Assembly: GCF_000696185.1 (NCBI RefSeq)
Contig: NZ_KK853997.1
Location: forward strand, 5,131,602 to 5,195,601
Source of the DNA: Kitasatospora cheerisanensis KCTC 2395
GTDB lineage: Bacteria; Actinomycetota; Actinomycetes; Streptomycetales; Streptomycetaceae
Direction: 5' to 3'
DNA: 64,000 nt
The notes under the pieces are model-generated. The model did not search any database and had not been told where the DNA came from. It was given only the letters and a program-made list of their open reading frames with translations. The position numbers and the translations under genes are program-made. Shown one piece after another: positions 27,318 through 35,746 of the stretch (positions are counted from its first letter, which is position 1; every line of letters starts with the position of its first letter).

Positions 27318-28175
27318 GCCGACCGGCGGCCAGCCGTGCGGGATCCGCTCCAGCACCCCGCCCGCGAACACGTCGTACAGCGGCAGCGGCTCCAGGTGCA
27401 CATAGCCGATGTGGCAGTCGCACTCTCCCAACGGGCAGGCCCGCGGCCGCAGTTGAGCCCGGTACGAGTCGTCGTACAGGTTGCCCAGCGGCGGCCGGAC
27501 GAAGTGGCAGCGGCGCACCGTGCCGTCGCCGTCCACCGACACCACGCTCTCCCCGGTGCGGCACGGCAGGCCCGCGCTGCGGTGCGGGTGGCGGCTGTAG
27601 CCGAACAGCGGGTCCAGCTCCGTCCAGTCGGCGGCCTCCGGGTCGGTGTAGGTGCGGCCGTCCGCCGCGTTCACCCACAGGTAGACGGACGGCGGCAGGG
27701 CCGCCCGCAGCCGGCGGGCCGCCGCCAGGTGCTCCGGCTGCCCGACCACGCCGACGCTGAACCGGACGCCCAGCGCCGCCAGTTCGGCGCACTTGGCGAG
27801 GAAGCGCTGCTCCGTCACCTGGCCCGGGTGGTACGTCACCCAGAGCGCCAGCTTCGACAGGTCGGCCTCGGCCAGCCAGCCGGTGCGGCAGCTGGCGTTG
27901 GTCTGGATCGCCACCCGCTCCAGGTGCGGCAGCCGGCTCAGCTCCACCATCGCCCGCCGGTACCAGGACCGGACCAGGCCCTCGCCCCAGGGCGTGAACA
28001 GCACCGACAGGCCGCCGTGCCGGTACGCCGCGGCCCAGGCGGTGAACCGCTCCAGCGCGGCCCGGTCGGTGCGCAGCAGCTCCGGGGTGTCCCGCCGCTT
28101 GGCGAACGGGCAGTACGGGCAGTCGTAGTCGCAGGAGGACAGCGGCCCCCGGTACAGGATCGTCAGCGCGCTCAT
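27312..28175 (-). CDS. STM4011 family radical SAM protein
   Basis: Radical S-adenosylmethionine enzyme, last gene of a five-gene operon. 287 residues from ATG 28175, which overlaps the previous stop (ATGA). The 4Fe-4S motif CxxxCxxC is at Cys15, Cys19 and Cys22 (SSCDYDCPYC) close to the N-terminus; further Cys residues near the C-terminus (RPRACPLGECDCHIGY) could hold a second cluster as in SPASM-type enzymes. I recognise the set STM4011-4015 (named from Salmonella) by gene order and content. The reaction is not known. Confidence 0.85.
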   Translation of the reverse strand: MSALTILYRGPLSSCDYDCPYCPFAKRRDTPELLRTDRAALERFTAWAAAYRHGGLSVLFTPWGEGLVRSWYRRAMVELSRLPHLERVAIQTNASCRTGWLAEADLSKLALWVTYHPGQVTEQRFLAKCAELAALGVRFSVGVVGQPEHLAAARRLRAALPPSVYLWVNAADGRTYTDPEAADWTELDPLFGYSRHPHRSAGLPCRTGESVVSVDGDGTVRRCHFVRPPLGNLYDDSYRAQLRPRACPLGECDCHIGYVHLEPLPLYDVFAGGVLERIPHGWPPVGS

Positions 28176-29497
28176 TTCGGCGAGTACTCCGCCATCCGGG
28201 CCCGCACCCCGGCGGAGAACAGCCGGGGGCCGATCGCGTCCGACCAGGCCAGTCCCTCCGGGGTGAGCAGCAGGCGCCGTGCGTCGTCGGCCAGCCAGCC
28301 GCGGGCGGCGAACTCGGCCAGCTCGACCGGGAAGTCCTGCTCCGGTGTGCTGCCGAAGCGCTCCCGGTAGGCCGCCAGGTCGACGCCCTCGCCCTGCAGC
28401 AGCGACTGCACCAGGTGGCGGCGGCGGGTCTCCTCGCCGGTCATCTCCCAGCCCAGTTCGGCGCGTGAGAAGTCCGGCGCGGCCACGAAGTCGTCGATGA
28501 TCCGGCGCACTTCGCGGGCGTCCACCGCGTAGTCGAAGGAGTAGTGGAGCTTCGAGGTGTACGAGCGGGCCCCGCAGCCCAGGCCCACCATGCCGTCGGT
28601 CTGGCAGGCGTACTCGCCGGCGCTCGCGCTCGCCGCGCCGGCCCGGCGGAACATCCGCATCGACACCTGCTGGTACCCGTTCGCCAGCAGGTGGTCCCGG
28701 CCGGCCCGGTACAGCGCGAGGCGCTGGGCGTCCCAGCCTGCCGTCGACCCGGTCGCGGCGTGCCGGCCGAGGCCGGTCAGCGGGCGGACGTACAGCGGGT
28801 ACAGGTACAGCTCCTCCGGCTGCCAGGTCAGCGCCGCGTCCAGGGACTTGATCCAGCTGACCACGGTCTGGCCGTCGATGCCGTAGATCAGGTCGATGTT
28901 CAGCACCGGGAACCCGGCGTCCCGGACCCGGCCGAGCGCGGCCTCCACCGCGGCCCGCTTCTGCGGGCGGACGGCCGACCTGGCCTCCTCGTCCAGGAAC
29001 GACTGCACGCCGAGGCTCAGCCGGGTGGTGCCGCGCTCGGCCAGCACCCGCAGCCGGTCGGCGGTGGCGGTGTCCGGCGAGGCCTCGACGGAGAGCGGGA
29101 TGCTCCGGAGGTCGGCGCCCATCCGGTGCTCGGCGATGTCGCAGAGGCGCTCCAGTTCGGCCGCCGTCAGGTACGTCGGCGTGCCGCCGCCGAACGCCGC
29201 GAGGGCGAACCGGGCGTCGGCGGAGAGCGCCTCCCGGACCTGCCCGGCCTGCCGCTCCAGCGCGTCCAGGTACGCGGTGGTCAGGCCCTCCGGGCTGCCG
29301 ATCCGGGTGAACAGGTTGCAGAAGCCGCAGCGCACCTCGCAGAACGGGACGTGCAGGTACAGCGAGAGGGCGTCCTGCTTCTCGCCCCGCCACAGCCCGG
29401 CCAGCTCCGGCCGCTCCGGCAGCGGCCGGTACGCCGTCTTGTGCGGGTACGCGTACACGTACGACTGGTACGGGGACTCGGGAACGGTCGTCGTCAT
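28172..29497 (-). CDS. STM4012 family radical SAM protein (HemN-like)
   Basis: Second radical SAM enzyme of the operon, 441 residues from ATG 29497 (overlaps the STM4013 stop). CxxxCxxC at Cys53, Cys57, Cys60 in HVPFCEVRCGFCNLF, followed by FGGGTPTYLT, LGVQSFLDEE and NIDLIYGIDGQT, the layout of HemN/coproporphyrinogen oxidase relatives. An additional Cys segment EYACQTDGMVGLGCGARSY resembles the HemW/HemN C-terminal region. Not the haem-pathway enzyme itself, since it belongs to a dedicated cluster. Function unknown. Confidence 0.88.
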   Translation of the reverse strand: MTTTVPESPYQSYVYAYPHKTAYRPLPERPELAGLWRGEKQDALSLYLHVPFCEVRCGFCNLFTRIGSPEGLTTAYLDALERQAGQVREALSADARFALAAFGGGTPTYLTAAELERLCDIAEHRMGADLRSIPLSVEASPDTATADRLRVLAERGTTRLSLGVQSFLDEEARSAVRPQKRAAVEAALGRVRDAGFPVLNIDLIYGIDGQTVVSWIKSLDAALTWQPEELYLYPLYVRPLTGLGRHAATGSTAGWDAQRLALYRAGRDHLLANGYQQVSMRMFRRAGAASASAGEYACQTDGMVGLGCGARSYTSKLHYSFDYAVDAREVRRIIDDFVAAPDFSRAELGWEMTGEETRRRHLVQSLLQGEGVDLAAYRERFGSTPEQDFPVELAEFAARGWLADDARRLLLTPEGLAWSDAIGPRLFSAGVRARMAEYSPK

Positions 29498-30345
29498 CGG
29501 GCGGGCTCCTGCTCCTGCGGGGCGAACGGGAGGGTGAAGTGCGCGTACGGCACCGTCCAGACCACCTCGTGGCCGATCCGGTGACCGGTGTAGCCGTCCT
29601 CGCCGTACGCGGTGCCGTGGTCCGAGCAGACGATCGCGAAACACGGCCGGCGGGCCGACATCGCCGCGAACAGCCGCCCCAGGTGCGCGTCCACGTACTC
29701 CAGCGCGGCGGCGTGGCTGGCCCGGGAGTCGCCGTCCTCGCGGGTCGCGCCCGGCAGGTGGAACCAGTTCGGCTGGTGCAGCGCCGAGACGTTGACGAAC
29801 AGGAACAGCGGCCGGTCGGGCGGCTGCTCGGCGGCGACCCGCTCGGCCACCGCCACCTGGGACTCGAAGGAGGTGGCGGACGGGACGCCCAGCTCCGGCG
29901 CCCAGTGGCTCTCCTGGAACAGGCCCGGGAGGACGGAGCCCAGCGGGCCCTGCTTGTTGAAGAACCCGACGCCGCCGATGCAGACCGTGCGGTAGCCGGC
30001 GCCCGCCAGCGCCGTCGGCAGGTCCGGCGCGTCGAACACCCAGGTGCGGGGCTCGGTGGACTCGGAGCCGGCGAACCGCGCCGCGAACAGCCGCGGGTGC
30101 GGGCCGTCCGGCGAGGCGGGCGTCGGCAGGAAGCCCGCCAGGATCGCCTGGTGCGCGGCGTACGTGAAGCTCCCGGGCGAGTGCCGGCGCTCCCAGGCGC
30201 CGTTCGGGATCACCCGGGCGAGGTGGGGGAGCCGGCCGGCGGCGAGCAGTTCCTCGGCGACGTCGAAGCGGAGCGTGTCGAGGGTGACGAGGAGCAGGTC
30301 GTGGGTGCCGACGATCTCGTTCATGTCGGGTATGTCGTGGTGCAT
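29494..30345 (-). CDS. STM4013/SEN3800 family hydrolase (alkaline-phosphatase fold)
   Basis: 283-residue predicted hydrolase of the sulfatase/phosphatase superfamily. ATG 30345 with AAGGAA 7 nt upstream; an ATG at 30324 is the alternative. Metal-ligand candidates: Asp23 in LLVTLDTLRFDV, a Ser/Thr nucleophile region HSPGSFTYAAHQ, and the C-terminal CSDHGTAYGEDGYTGHRIGHE with paired Asp/His. No signal peptide, so cytoplasmic. Translationally coupled to both radical SAM genes downstream. Substrate unknown. Confidence 0.85.
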   Translation of the reverse strand: MHHDIPDMNEIVGTHDLLLVTLDTLRFDVAEELLAAGRLPHLARVIPNGAWERRHSPGSFTYAAHQAILAGFLPTPASPDGPHPRLFAARFAGSESTEPRTWVFDAPDLPTALAGAGYRTVCIGGVGFFNKQGPLGSVLPGLFQESHWAPELGVPSATSFESQVAVAERVAAEQPPDRPLFLFVNVSALHQPNWFHLPGATREDGDSRASHAAALEYVDAHLGRLFAAMSARRPCFAIVCSDHGTAYGEDGYTGHRIGHEVVWTVPYAHFTLPFAPQEQEPAR

Positions 30346-30361
30346 CGGGGTTCCTTGGGGG

Positions 30362-31516
30362 TCACGCCGCCGGGGCGTCGACCGGCTGTCGTCCGGTCGG
30401 ATCCGGCCGGGCTGTCGTGCTCGGTCCGAAGAGGGCCTCCCGGTAGGCGGGCGACGCCAGTTGGGCCGCGTAGGCGTCGAGGCCCGGGGCGGGGCCGTCC
30501 GGGAGGCCGGGGAGGTTGGGGAGCAGGTCGCCGAAGGCGTTGACCTCGCCGACCAGGGCGCGGCGCCACTGGGAGACGGGAAGCAGGTCGACGCCGACCA
30601 TCGGCGACCGCGGGAAGCAGCCCGCGGCGGCCTCCGCGGTGGCCAGCAGGGCGGGCCAGGCGTCGCCGGCGGCGGCCCGGACGGCCGACGACTCGCCGCG
30701 GGCGCCGCCCAGATGGAGGTTGGTCATGGGGTGGCGGCTGGTGCGGACCACCAGGTGCGAGGCCCGGCCGCCGACCACCAGGACGCGCAAGTCCGCGACG
30801 CGGCCGCCCTGGCCGGACTTGGGCACCCACTGCTCGACGTGCAGGCCCTCCGGGGCCAGCCGGTCGACCAGGGCGGCGACCTCGCCGGCCGAGCGGTAGC
30901 GGCGCACCGTCAGCGAGTTGTGCAGCCCGTCCGGGGCGACCTCCACCGAGGTGGTGGCCTGGACCCGGCCGCGCGGGCCGAACTCCAGCGCCACCACCCC
31001 GGAGGCGGAGGAGCCGTGCACCGGCTTGAGGAACACCCGGCGCATCCCGGCCGCCGCCAGGCGCTCGCTCAACTCCTCGAAGGAGCGCGGGAGTTCACCC
31101 GGCAGTGCGGCCGGAACCGGCACCCCCGCGGCAGCCAGCGCCGCGTGCGTGCGGCGCTTGTCGAACATCACCGCGATCTCCGCCGGATCGCCGAGCAGCC
31201 GCACCCCGGGCCGGGCGGCCAGCCCGCGCAGCGCGGCCGTCACGCCCGCGTACCAGGCGGGCCCGCCCTCGACCCGGGTCGCGGCGTAGCCCTCGCCCAG
31301 GACGGGGCCGCGCAGCAGCCGGTCGGCGTCCGGGTCCTCGCCGGGCGAATCGACCCGGACCACCGCGCCGGGCGGCAGCTCGTACCGTCCGCGCAGCACC
31401 GAGGACCAGGGCAGCACGGCGGGCTCCGGCAGGCCGGCGGCGCGGGCCGCGGCGGCGAACAGGGTGACCCGCCGGTGCCCCGGGCAGCCCACGACGACCA
31501 GCTGTGGCGGCGTCAA
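30362..31516 (-). CDS. STM4014 family protein, ATP-grasp-like
   Basis: 384 residues; TTG start at 31516 chosen because GGGGAAG lies 5 nt before it and it follows the STM4015 stop by 14 nt. N-terminal Rossmann-like LVVVGCPGHRRVTLF, then an ATP-grasp-like core: FDKRRTHAALAAAGVPVPAAL, phosphate-loop region RRVFLKPVHGSSASGV, and metal-binding VGVDLLP...GEVNAFGDLLPNL. ATP-grasp enzymes ligate a carboxylate to an amine or thiol, so a peptide-bond-type ligation is plausible; its target is not known. Its stop is 16 nt before STM4013. Confidence 0.82.
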   Translation of the reverse strand: MTPPQLVVVGCPGHRRVTLFAAAARAAGLPEPAVLPWSSVLRGRYELPPGAVVRVDSPGEDPDADRLLRGPVLGEGYAATRVEGGPAWYAGVTAALRGLAARPGVRLLGDPAEIAVMFDKRRTHAALAAAGVPVPAALPGELPRSFEELSERLAAAGMRRVFLKPVHGSSASGVVALEFGPRGRVQATTSVEVAPDGLHNSLTVRRYRSAGEVAALVDRLAPEGLHVEQWVPKSGQGGRVADLRVLVVGGRASHLVVRTSRHPMTNLHLGGARGESSAVRAAAGDAWPALLATAEAAAGCFPRSPMVGVDLLPVSQWRRALVGEVNAFGDLLPNLPGLPDGPAPGLDAYAAQLASPAYREALFGPSTTARPDPTGRQPVDAPAA

Positions 31517-31530
31517 CTCGACTTCCCCGC

Positions 31531-32484
31531 CTACTCGGAGACGGCGACGTAGCGCCAGTTGTCGCTCGGGTCCTCGGCGTCGGACAGGTCGAGGTCGACG
31601 CCCGGCAGGGCGTCCCGCAGACGCTTCTGCATGCCCTCGGTGAGGTAGTGGTGGTGCAGGTCCAGGGACTTCAGGTGGGTGAGCGGCTGGCCCTCCAGCA
31701 GCGCCGCCGCGCCCTCGTCGGTGAGCGCGCCCATGGACAGCGCCAGGCCGGTCAGCCGGGGCACCACCGGGGCCTGCGCGACCTGGGCGGCGATCCGGTC
31801 CTGCGCCTCGGCGTTCTGCAGGCCGAGGTGCGTCAGCGAGGGGAGGTTGGCGCCGGAGAGGAACGGGGCGAGGTCCTCCATCGTCCAGTCGCCGCCGTAG
31901 CTGTCGACGCCGAGCCAGAGCTCCAGCTTCTCCAGCGCGGGGAAGTCGCAGGCGGCGACCGCGCGGACCACCGAGCCGGGCAGGCCGCCGGCCTCGAAGC
32001 GCAGCGCCTTCAGCCGCTCGTGCTTCACCGGCTTCAGGGAGAGCGGGTTGTTGCCGTCGTAGTCGCCGTCGGCGCCGCGCACCACCAGCTCCTCCAGGAG
32101 CGGGAACGCCTCGAAGACCGGGGTGATCTCGGCCATCTGGATCCAGGAGACCTCGCACTCCTCGGAGGTGATGTCGCCGATGAACAGCGCCTTCAGCGCG
32201 GGCAGGCGCCCGGCGGCGGCGAGCACCGCGGGCAGCACCTCGGCCAGCGGCTCCGGCTCCTCGGAGAACCAGGGGCCGAGCACCAGCGCGGTGACCTGCT
32301 CCAGCGCGACGGTCTCCAGGAACTTCGCCCAGACCTCGCCGAACTCGCGCTCCTCGTCGTAGTCCAGCCCGATCCGCCAGGCGGTGGCCGCCGCGGCGGG
32401 CAGCGGCTTCCCCTCCGCCTCGGCGGTCCGGAAGTCCGTCACCGGGAGGCCGTGGAACTCCTCGATGTGCTGATTGATGGTCAT
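31531..32484 (-). CDS. STM4015 family leucine-rich protein
   Basis: First gene of the cluster, 317 residues from ATG 32484. Irregular leucine-rich repeats through most of the length, e.g. LPALKALFIGDIT, FPLLEELVVRG, FPALEKLELWLG, LPSLTHLGLQNAE, LKSLDLHHHYLT. No signal peptide, so a cytoplasmic recognition or scaffold protein is likely. N-terminal motif HIEEFHGLPVTDF is characteristic of the family. It faces the divergent 108-residue gene across a 164-bp promoter region. Confidence 0.85.
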   Translation of the reverse strand: MTINQHIEEFHGLPVTDFRTAEAEGKPLPAAAATAWRIGLDYDEEREFGEVWAKFLETVALEQVTALVLGPWFSEEPEPLAEVLPAVLAAAGRLPALKALFIGDITSEECEVSWIQMAEITPVFEAFPLLEELVVRGADGDYDGNNPLSLKPVKHERLKALRFEAGGLPGSVVRAVAACDFPALEKLELWLGVDSYGGDWTMEDLAPFLSGANLPSLTHLGLQNAEAQDRIAAQVAQAPVVPRLTGLALSMGALTDEGAAALLEGQPLTHLKSLDLHHHYLTEGMQKRLRDALPGVDLDLSDAEDPSDNWRYVAVSE

Positions 32485-32648
32485 GCGCCGCTCCTCGCTG
32501 CTCGTCGTGGGGCCTGACCCTGTCTACCAGCCGCCGCCGACGTTCACCCGCACGGGGAATCCTTCCGGCGCGGTGTTGTCGGTGGGGCCGCCTAGTTTTC
32601 CGGTCGGGACGTCCGGCGCCCGGCCGGACCCGACCGCGGGAGGACTCC

Positions 32649-32975
32649 GTGTACCGCCAGGGTGACGTACTGATCGTGCCGGTTGAACAGAGCGCGGTCC
32701 CGGCCGCCGTGGCGCACCTGCCGCGCCAGCCGCGGGACGGCCGCGGCCGGCTGGTGCTGGCCCTCGGCGAGGTCACCGGCCACGCCCACGCCGTGCTCGG
32801 CCCGGGCGAACTGCTGCGCGAGTCCGGCCCGTTCGGCCGCGCCTGGCTGCACCTGCCGGAGGGCGGCAAGGTCGTGCACGAGGAGCACGCGCAGATCCTG
32901 CTGCCCAGCGGCTGGTTCCGGGTGGTCCGGCAGCGCGAGTACGCGCCCGGCGCGGTCCGGATCGTCGCGGACTGA
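32649..32975 (+). CDS. conserved His-rich 108-aa protein
   Basis: 108 residues from GTG 32649 (GGGAGGAC upstream). I know the type only as a conserved hypothetical usually beside DUF6745 genes. All-beta look, beginning YRQGDVLIVPV, with two conserved His groups, EVTGHAHAV and VVHEEHAQI, that could form a metal site, and the end segment GWFRVVRQREYAPG. No export signal. Followed 41 nt later by the DUF6745 gene, so the two are one unit, divergent from the STM4015 cluster. Confidence 0.8.
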   Translation: MYRQGDVLIVPVEQSAVPAAVAHLPRQPRDGRGRLVLALGEVTGHAHAVLGPGELLRESGPFGRAWLHLPEGGKVVHEEHAQILLPSGWFRVVRQREYAPGAVRIVAD

Positions 32976-33016
32976 CCCCGGACGCCCCCCACCCGTACGA
33001 GACGAGGACAGAACTG

Positions 33017-34123
33017 ATGAGCACGCAGCTGACGGGCCGTCCGGCCGATGCCTCGGTGGCCCACTGGCGGGCCGTCGCCGCCGCCACCGGCCCCGCCGAC
33101 CGGGCCACCGCCGAACAGGCCGTCCGGGCCGCCTACCGGGCCGCCGGGCTGGCCGAGCCCGCCGCGTTCCGGTGGCACCCCTCGCCGCTCGCCGCGGTCA
33201 CCGAACTGCTCGACCGCCGCGAGGAGTTCGGCGCGAGCGTGCGCGAACAGGTGCGCACCGCCGCCTGGGAGCGCGCCCGCACCGCCGCGATCGCCGCGCA
33301 CGGCGCCGGCGGCTGGGCCGAACTGTGGGGCGCGACCGGCGCCGAACTGTCCGCCACCACCGCGCTGCCCGCCGAACGGGTCCGCACCGCGCTGCTCGAC
33401 CACTTCGCCCCCGAGCCGGAGCCGCAGGACTGGGCCGAGTCCCGAAAGCCCGCGAACCGGGAGATCCGCCGGCTGGCCGGCGAGGCCCGCGCCAAGGTCC
33501 GGCTCGCCGTGCTCGACGCGGTCGCCGGGCAGCACGACGCCGCCTGGTTCGCCGCCTTCGACACCGCCGGCACCGGCGACGAAGCGCTTGCCGCACTGGC
33601 CGGCGTGGCCCGGCAGACCGGCTGGTGGTGGCCGTTCGAGAACACCGTGCTGCTCAGCGAACGCCCCGTCGCCCTGCACCGCGACGAGGCCGGCCGGCTC
33701 GACCGCGCCGACGGCCCCGCCCTCGCCTACGCCGACGGCTTCGCGCTGTACGCCTGGCGCGGCATGCCCGTCCCCGCGGACTTCCTGGACCGGCTGACCG
33801 GCCTCACCGTCGAGCGCATCCGCACCGAGGAGAACGCCGAACTGCGCCGCGTCATGCTGGAGCACTTCGGCTACGACCGCTACCTCGCGGAGTCCGGCGC
33901 GGAGCCGCTGCACCGGGACGAGACCGGCGTCCTGTGGCGGATCCAACTCCCGGACGACGAACCGGTGGTGATGGTCGAGGTGGTCAACTCCACGGCCGAA
34001 CCGGACGGCACCTTCCGCACCTACTACCTGCGCGTCCCGCCGAGCACCCGCACGGCGAGGGCGGGCGTCGCGTGGACCTTCGGGGTGGAGGAGGAGGAGT
34101 ACCGGCCCCAGCGCGAGACCTGA
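33017..34123 (+). CDS. DUF6745 domain protein
   Basis: 368 residues from ATG 33017 (GAGGA upstream). N-terminal half is Ala/Arg-rich and helical; the C-terminal half carries the DUF6745 hallmarks RADGPALAYADGFALYAWRG, GYDRYLAESGAEPLHRDETG and the closing YYLRVPPSTRTARAGVAWTFG. No catalytic motif I can name and no membrane segment. Cotranscribed with the 108-residue protein; linkage to the STM4011-4015 genes suggests a common process. Confidence 0.82.
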   Translation: MSTQLTGRPADASVAHWRAVAAATGPADRATAEQAVRAAYRAAGLAEPAAFRWHPSPLAAVTELLDRREEFGASVREQVRTAAWERARTAAIAAHGAGGWAELWGATGAELSATTALPAERVRTALLDHFAPEPEPQDWAESRKPANREIRRLAGEARAKVRLAVLDAVAGQHDAAWFAAFDTAGTGDEALAALAGVARQTGWWWPFENTVLLSERPVALHRDEAGRLDRADGPALAYADGFALYAWRGMPVPADFLDRLTGLTVERIRTEENAELRRVMLEHFGYDRYLAESGAEPLHRDETGVLWRIQLPDDEPVVMVEVVNSTAEPDGTFRTYYLRVPPSTRTARAGVAWTFGVEEEEYRPQRET

Positions 34124-34146
34124 GCGGGAGGAGCGGCCCCCTGTTC

Positions 34147-34980
34147 TCACAGCCCCAGGTCGCGCAGGCGGCCGAGCAGGAGACCCGCCGGGCTGTCCTC
34201 CGTCTCCAGTTCGAGCCAGCGGTGGAGGACCTCGGCGGTCTGGGCGTCGTGGACGGCCGTCGCCGCGGCCATCACCACGAACTGGTCGACGAGCCAGGCG
34301 CAGAGGGACTCCACGGGGATCTGGCGGCCCTCGTCGAGCCAGCTGATCGCGGAGGCCTCCACCACCGAGATCCAGGAGCGGACCAGCAGGGTCAGCCGCG
34401 GCCCGGCGGTGCGGACGCCCAGGTGGCGCAGGGTGCGGCGGAGCGCGGCGCGGCGGACGTCGTCGACGATCGCGGAGGTGCGGGCGGTCTCCACGACGGA
34501 GCCGCCGCGCAGCAGCGCGCCGTAGCCGGCGGCGTGCTCGCCGACGAAGTCGAAGTAGCGGCGGAGGACCGCGCCGAGCTGCTCGGTCGGGGTACCGGGG
34601 AGGGCGGCGACCGTGAAGCGGGTGGTGAGCTCGGCGGCGGCGCTGCGCAGCGCGGCCTCGTACAACTGCTGCTTGCCGCCGACGAAGTAGCGGTACACCA
34701 GCGGGCGGGACGCGCCGGCGGCCTCCGCGACGTCGTCGAGCGAGACCTCCTCGGGCGGGCGGGCGGCGAACAGTTCGAGGGCGACGGCGATCAGCTGCTC
34801 GCGGCGCTGCTGGACCGGCAGCCGGCGGTAGGAGGCGCGCCGGGGGCGCTCCGCCGCGGCGGGTTCGTCGACGGGTGCCTCGACGGGGAGGGGGTCGCTG
34901 CCATGGGTGCCAGGGTAATCGCCGGGCGGGCCGGGGGGATCCGCCGCGCGGCCGCGACCGGCGGGTCCTTGCGGGCCCAC
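34147..34980 (-). CDS. TetR family transcriptional regulator
   Basis: One-component repressor. DNA-binding domain RREQLIAVALELFAARPPEEVSLDDV..GASRPLVYRYFVGGK, then a helical ligand domain. The open frame reaches a GTG at 34980, but codons before about 34905 are not G/C-ending and look non-coding. An ATG at 34904 is one base out of frame; with one extra G after it the protein would begin MGSDPLPVEAPVDEP, a sensible start. So the N-terminus is unsettled and a missing base is likely. Divergent from the rhomboid-like gene at 35040; targets unknown. Confidence 0.88.
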   Translation of the reverse strand: MGPQGPAGRGRAADPPGPPGDYPGTHGSDPLPVEAPVDEPAAAERPRRASYRRLPVQQRREQLIAVALELFAARPPEEVSLDDVAEAAGASRPLVYRYFVGGKQQLYEAALRSAAAELTTRFTVAALPGTPTEQLGAVLRRYFDFVGEHAAGYGALLRGGSVVETARTSAIVDDVRRAALRRTLRHLGVRTAGPRLTLLVRSWISVVEASAISWLDEGRQIPVESLCAWLVDQFVVMAAATAVHDAQTAEVLHRWLELETEDSPAGLLLGRLRDLGL

Positions 34981-35039
34981 CGCCCGCGCCGACCGCAGAC
35001 TGTGACGAGGTGTCGGCGGAGCGCGGCGAGGAGCGGCCG

Positions 35040-35702
35040 GTGCGGTGGTTGCGGGCGGTCGGACGGTGGATCGCGAAGTCCCCGGGAACGTACGTGTGGC
35101 TGCTGCTGCTCGCGGCCACCAGCTTCGTGGTGGCCCGGATGGACCCGGCCGCGCTGGACTACTTCCTGCAGGGGCGTTCCACCAACCTCGACGAGCTGAG
35201 CTCGCGCCCGGTGCACGCCCTGCTGGTCAGCCTGATCTGGACCGAGCAGGCGAACTTCCCGTTCTACTTCGTGCTGTTCCACGTCTTCCACGTCCCGGCC
35301 GAGCGCTGGCTCGGCACCCGCCGCTGGCTGACGGTGGCGCTCACCGCGCACGTGCTGGCGACCTTCGTCAGCCAGGGCGTGGTGGCGTGGGGCGTGCACC
35401 ACCACGTGCTGCCGCCGAACATGGTGCACACCGTGGACGTCGGGGTGTCCTACGCGCTGGCCGGCGTGGAGGGCGTGCTGACGTACGGCCTGGCCGGGGC
35501 CTGGCGGTGGGTGTACGGCTGCGGGCTGGTGGTGTTCTACCTGGTGCCGCTGCTGGTCTCGCACACCTTCACCGACCTGGGGCACTTCTGCGCGGTCCTG
35601 ATCGGCCTGGCGTTCCGGCCGATCACCCACGGCCGACCGGTCTGGGATCCGTGGCGGACGGTGCGCCGGCCGCGGCCGGGCCACGGGGCGGCCGGCAGCT
35701 GA
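35040..35702 (+). CDS. rhomboid-like membrane protein (second paralogue)
   Basis: 220 residues from GTG 35040 (GAGGAG 7 nt before; an upstream GTG at 35010 lacks a ribosome site). About six membrane segments. Ser137 in DVGVSYA and His182 in LGHFCAVLIG take the positions of the rhomboid Ser/His dyad, 45 residues apart; the usual GxSG is GVSYA here, so activity is uncertain. Shares LATFVSQGVV with the paralogue at 8040. A neighbouring divergent TetR gene may regulate it. Confidence 0.8.
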   Translation: MRWLRAVGRWIAKSPGTYVWLLLLAATSFVVARMDPAALDYFLQGRSTNLDELSSRPVHALLVSLIWTEQANFPFYFVLFHVFHVPAERWLGTRRWLTVALTAHVLATFVSQGVVAWGVHHHVLPPNMVHTVDVGVSYALAGVEGVLTYGLAGAWRWVYGCGLVVFYLVPLLVSHTFTDLGHFCAVLIGLAFRPITHGRPVWDPWRTVRRPRPGHGAAGS

Positions 35703-35746
35703 TCCACGGGACTTGAATTCGCCCGGCGCTGCGACAGGATGGCCCG

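Noticed and set aside
30362..35119. 1585-codon minus-strand frame spanning STM4014 to the TetR region
   Set aside because: Only its last 385 codons are a real gene; the rest is open by composition and is crossed by genes in other frames.
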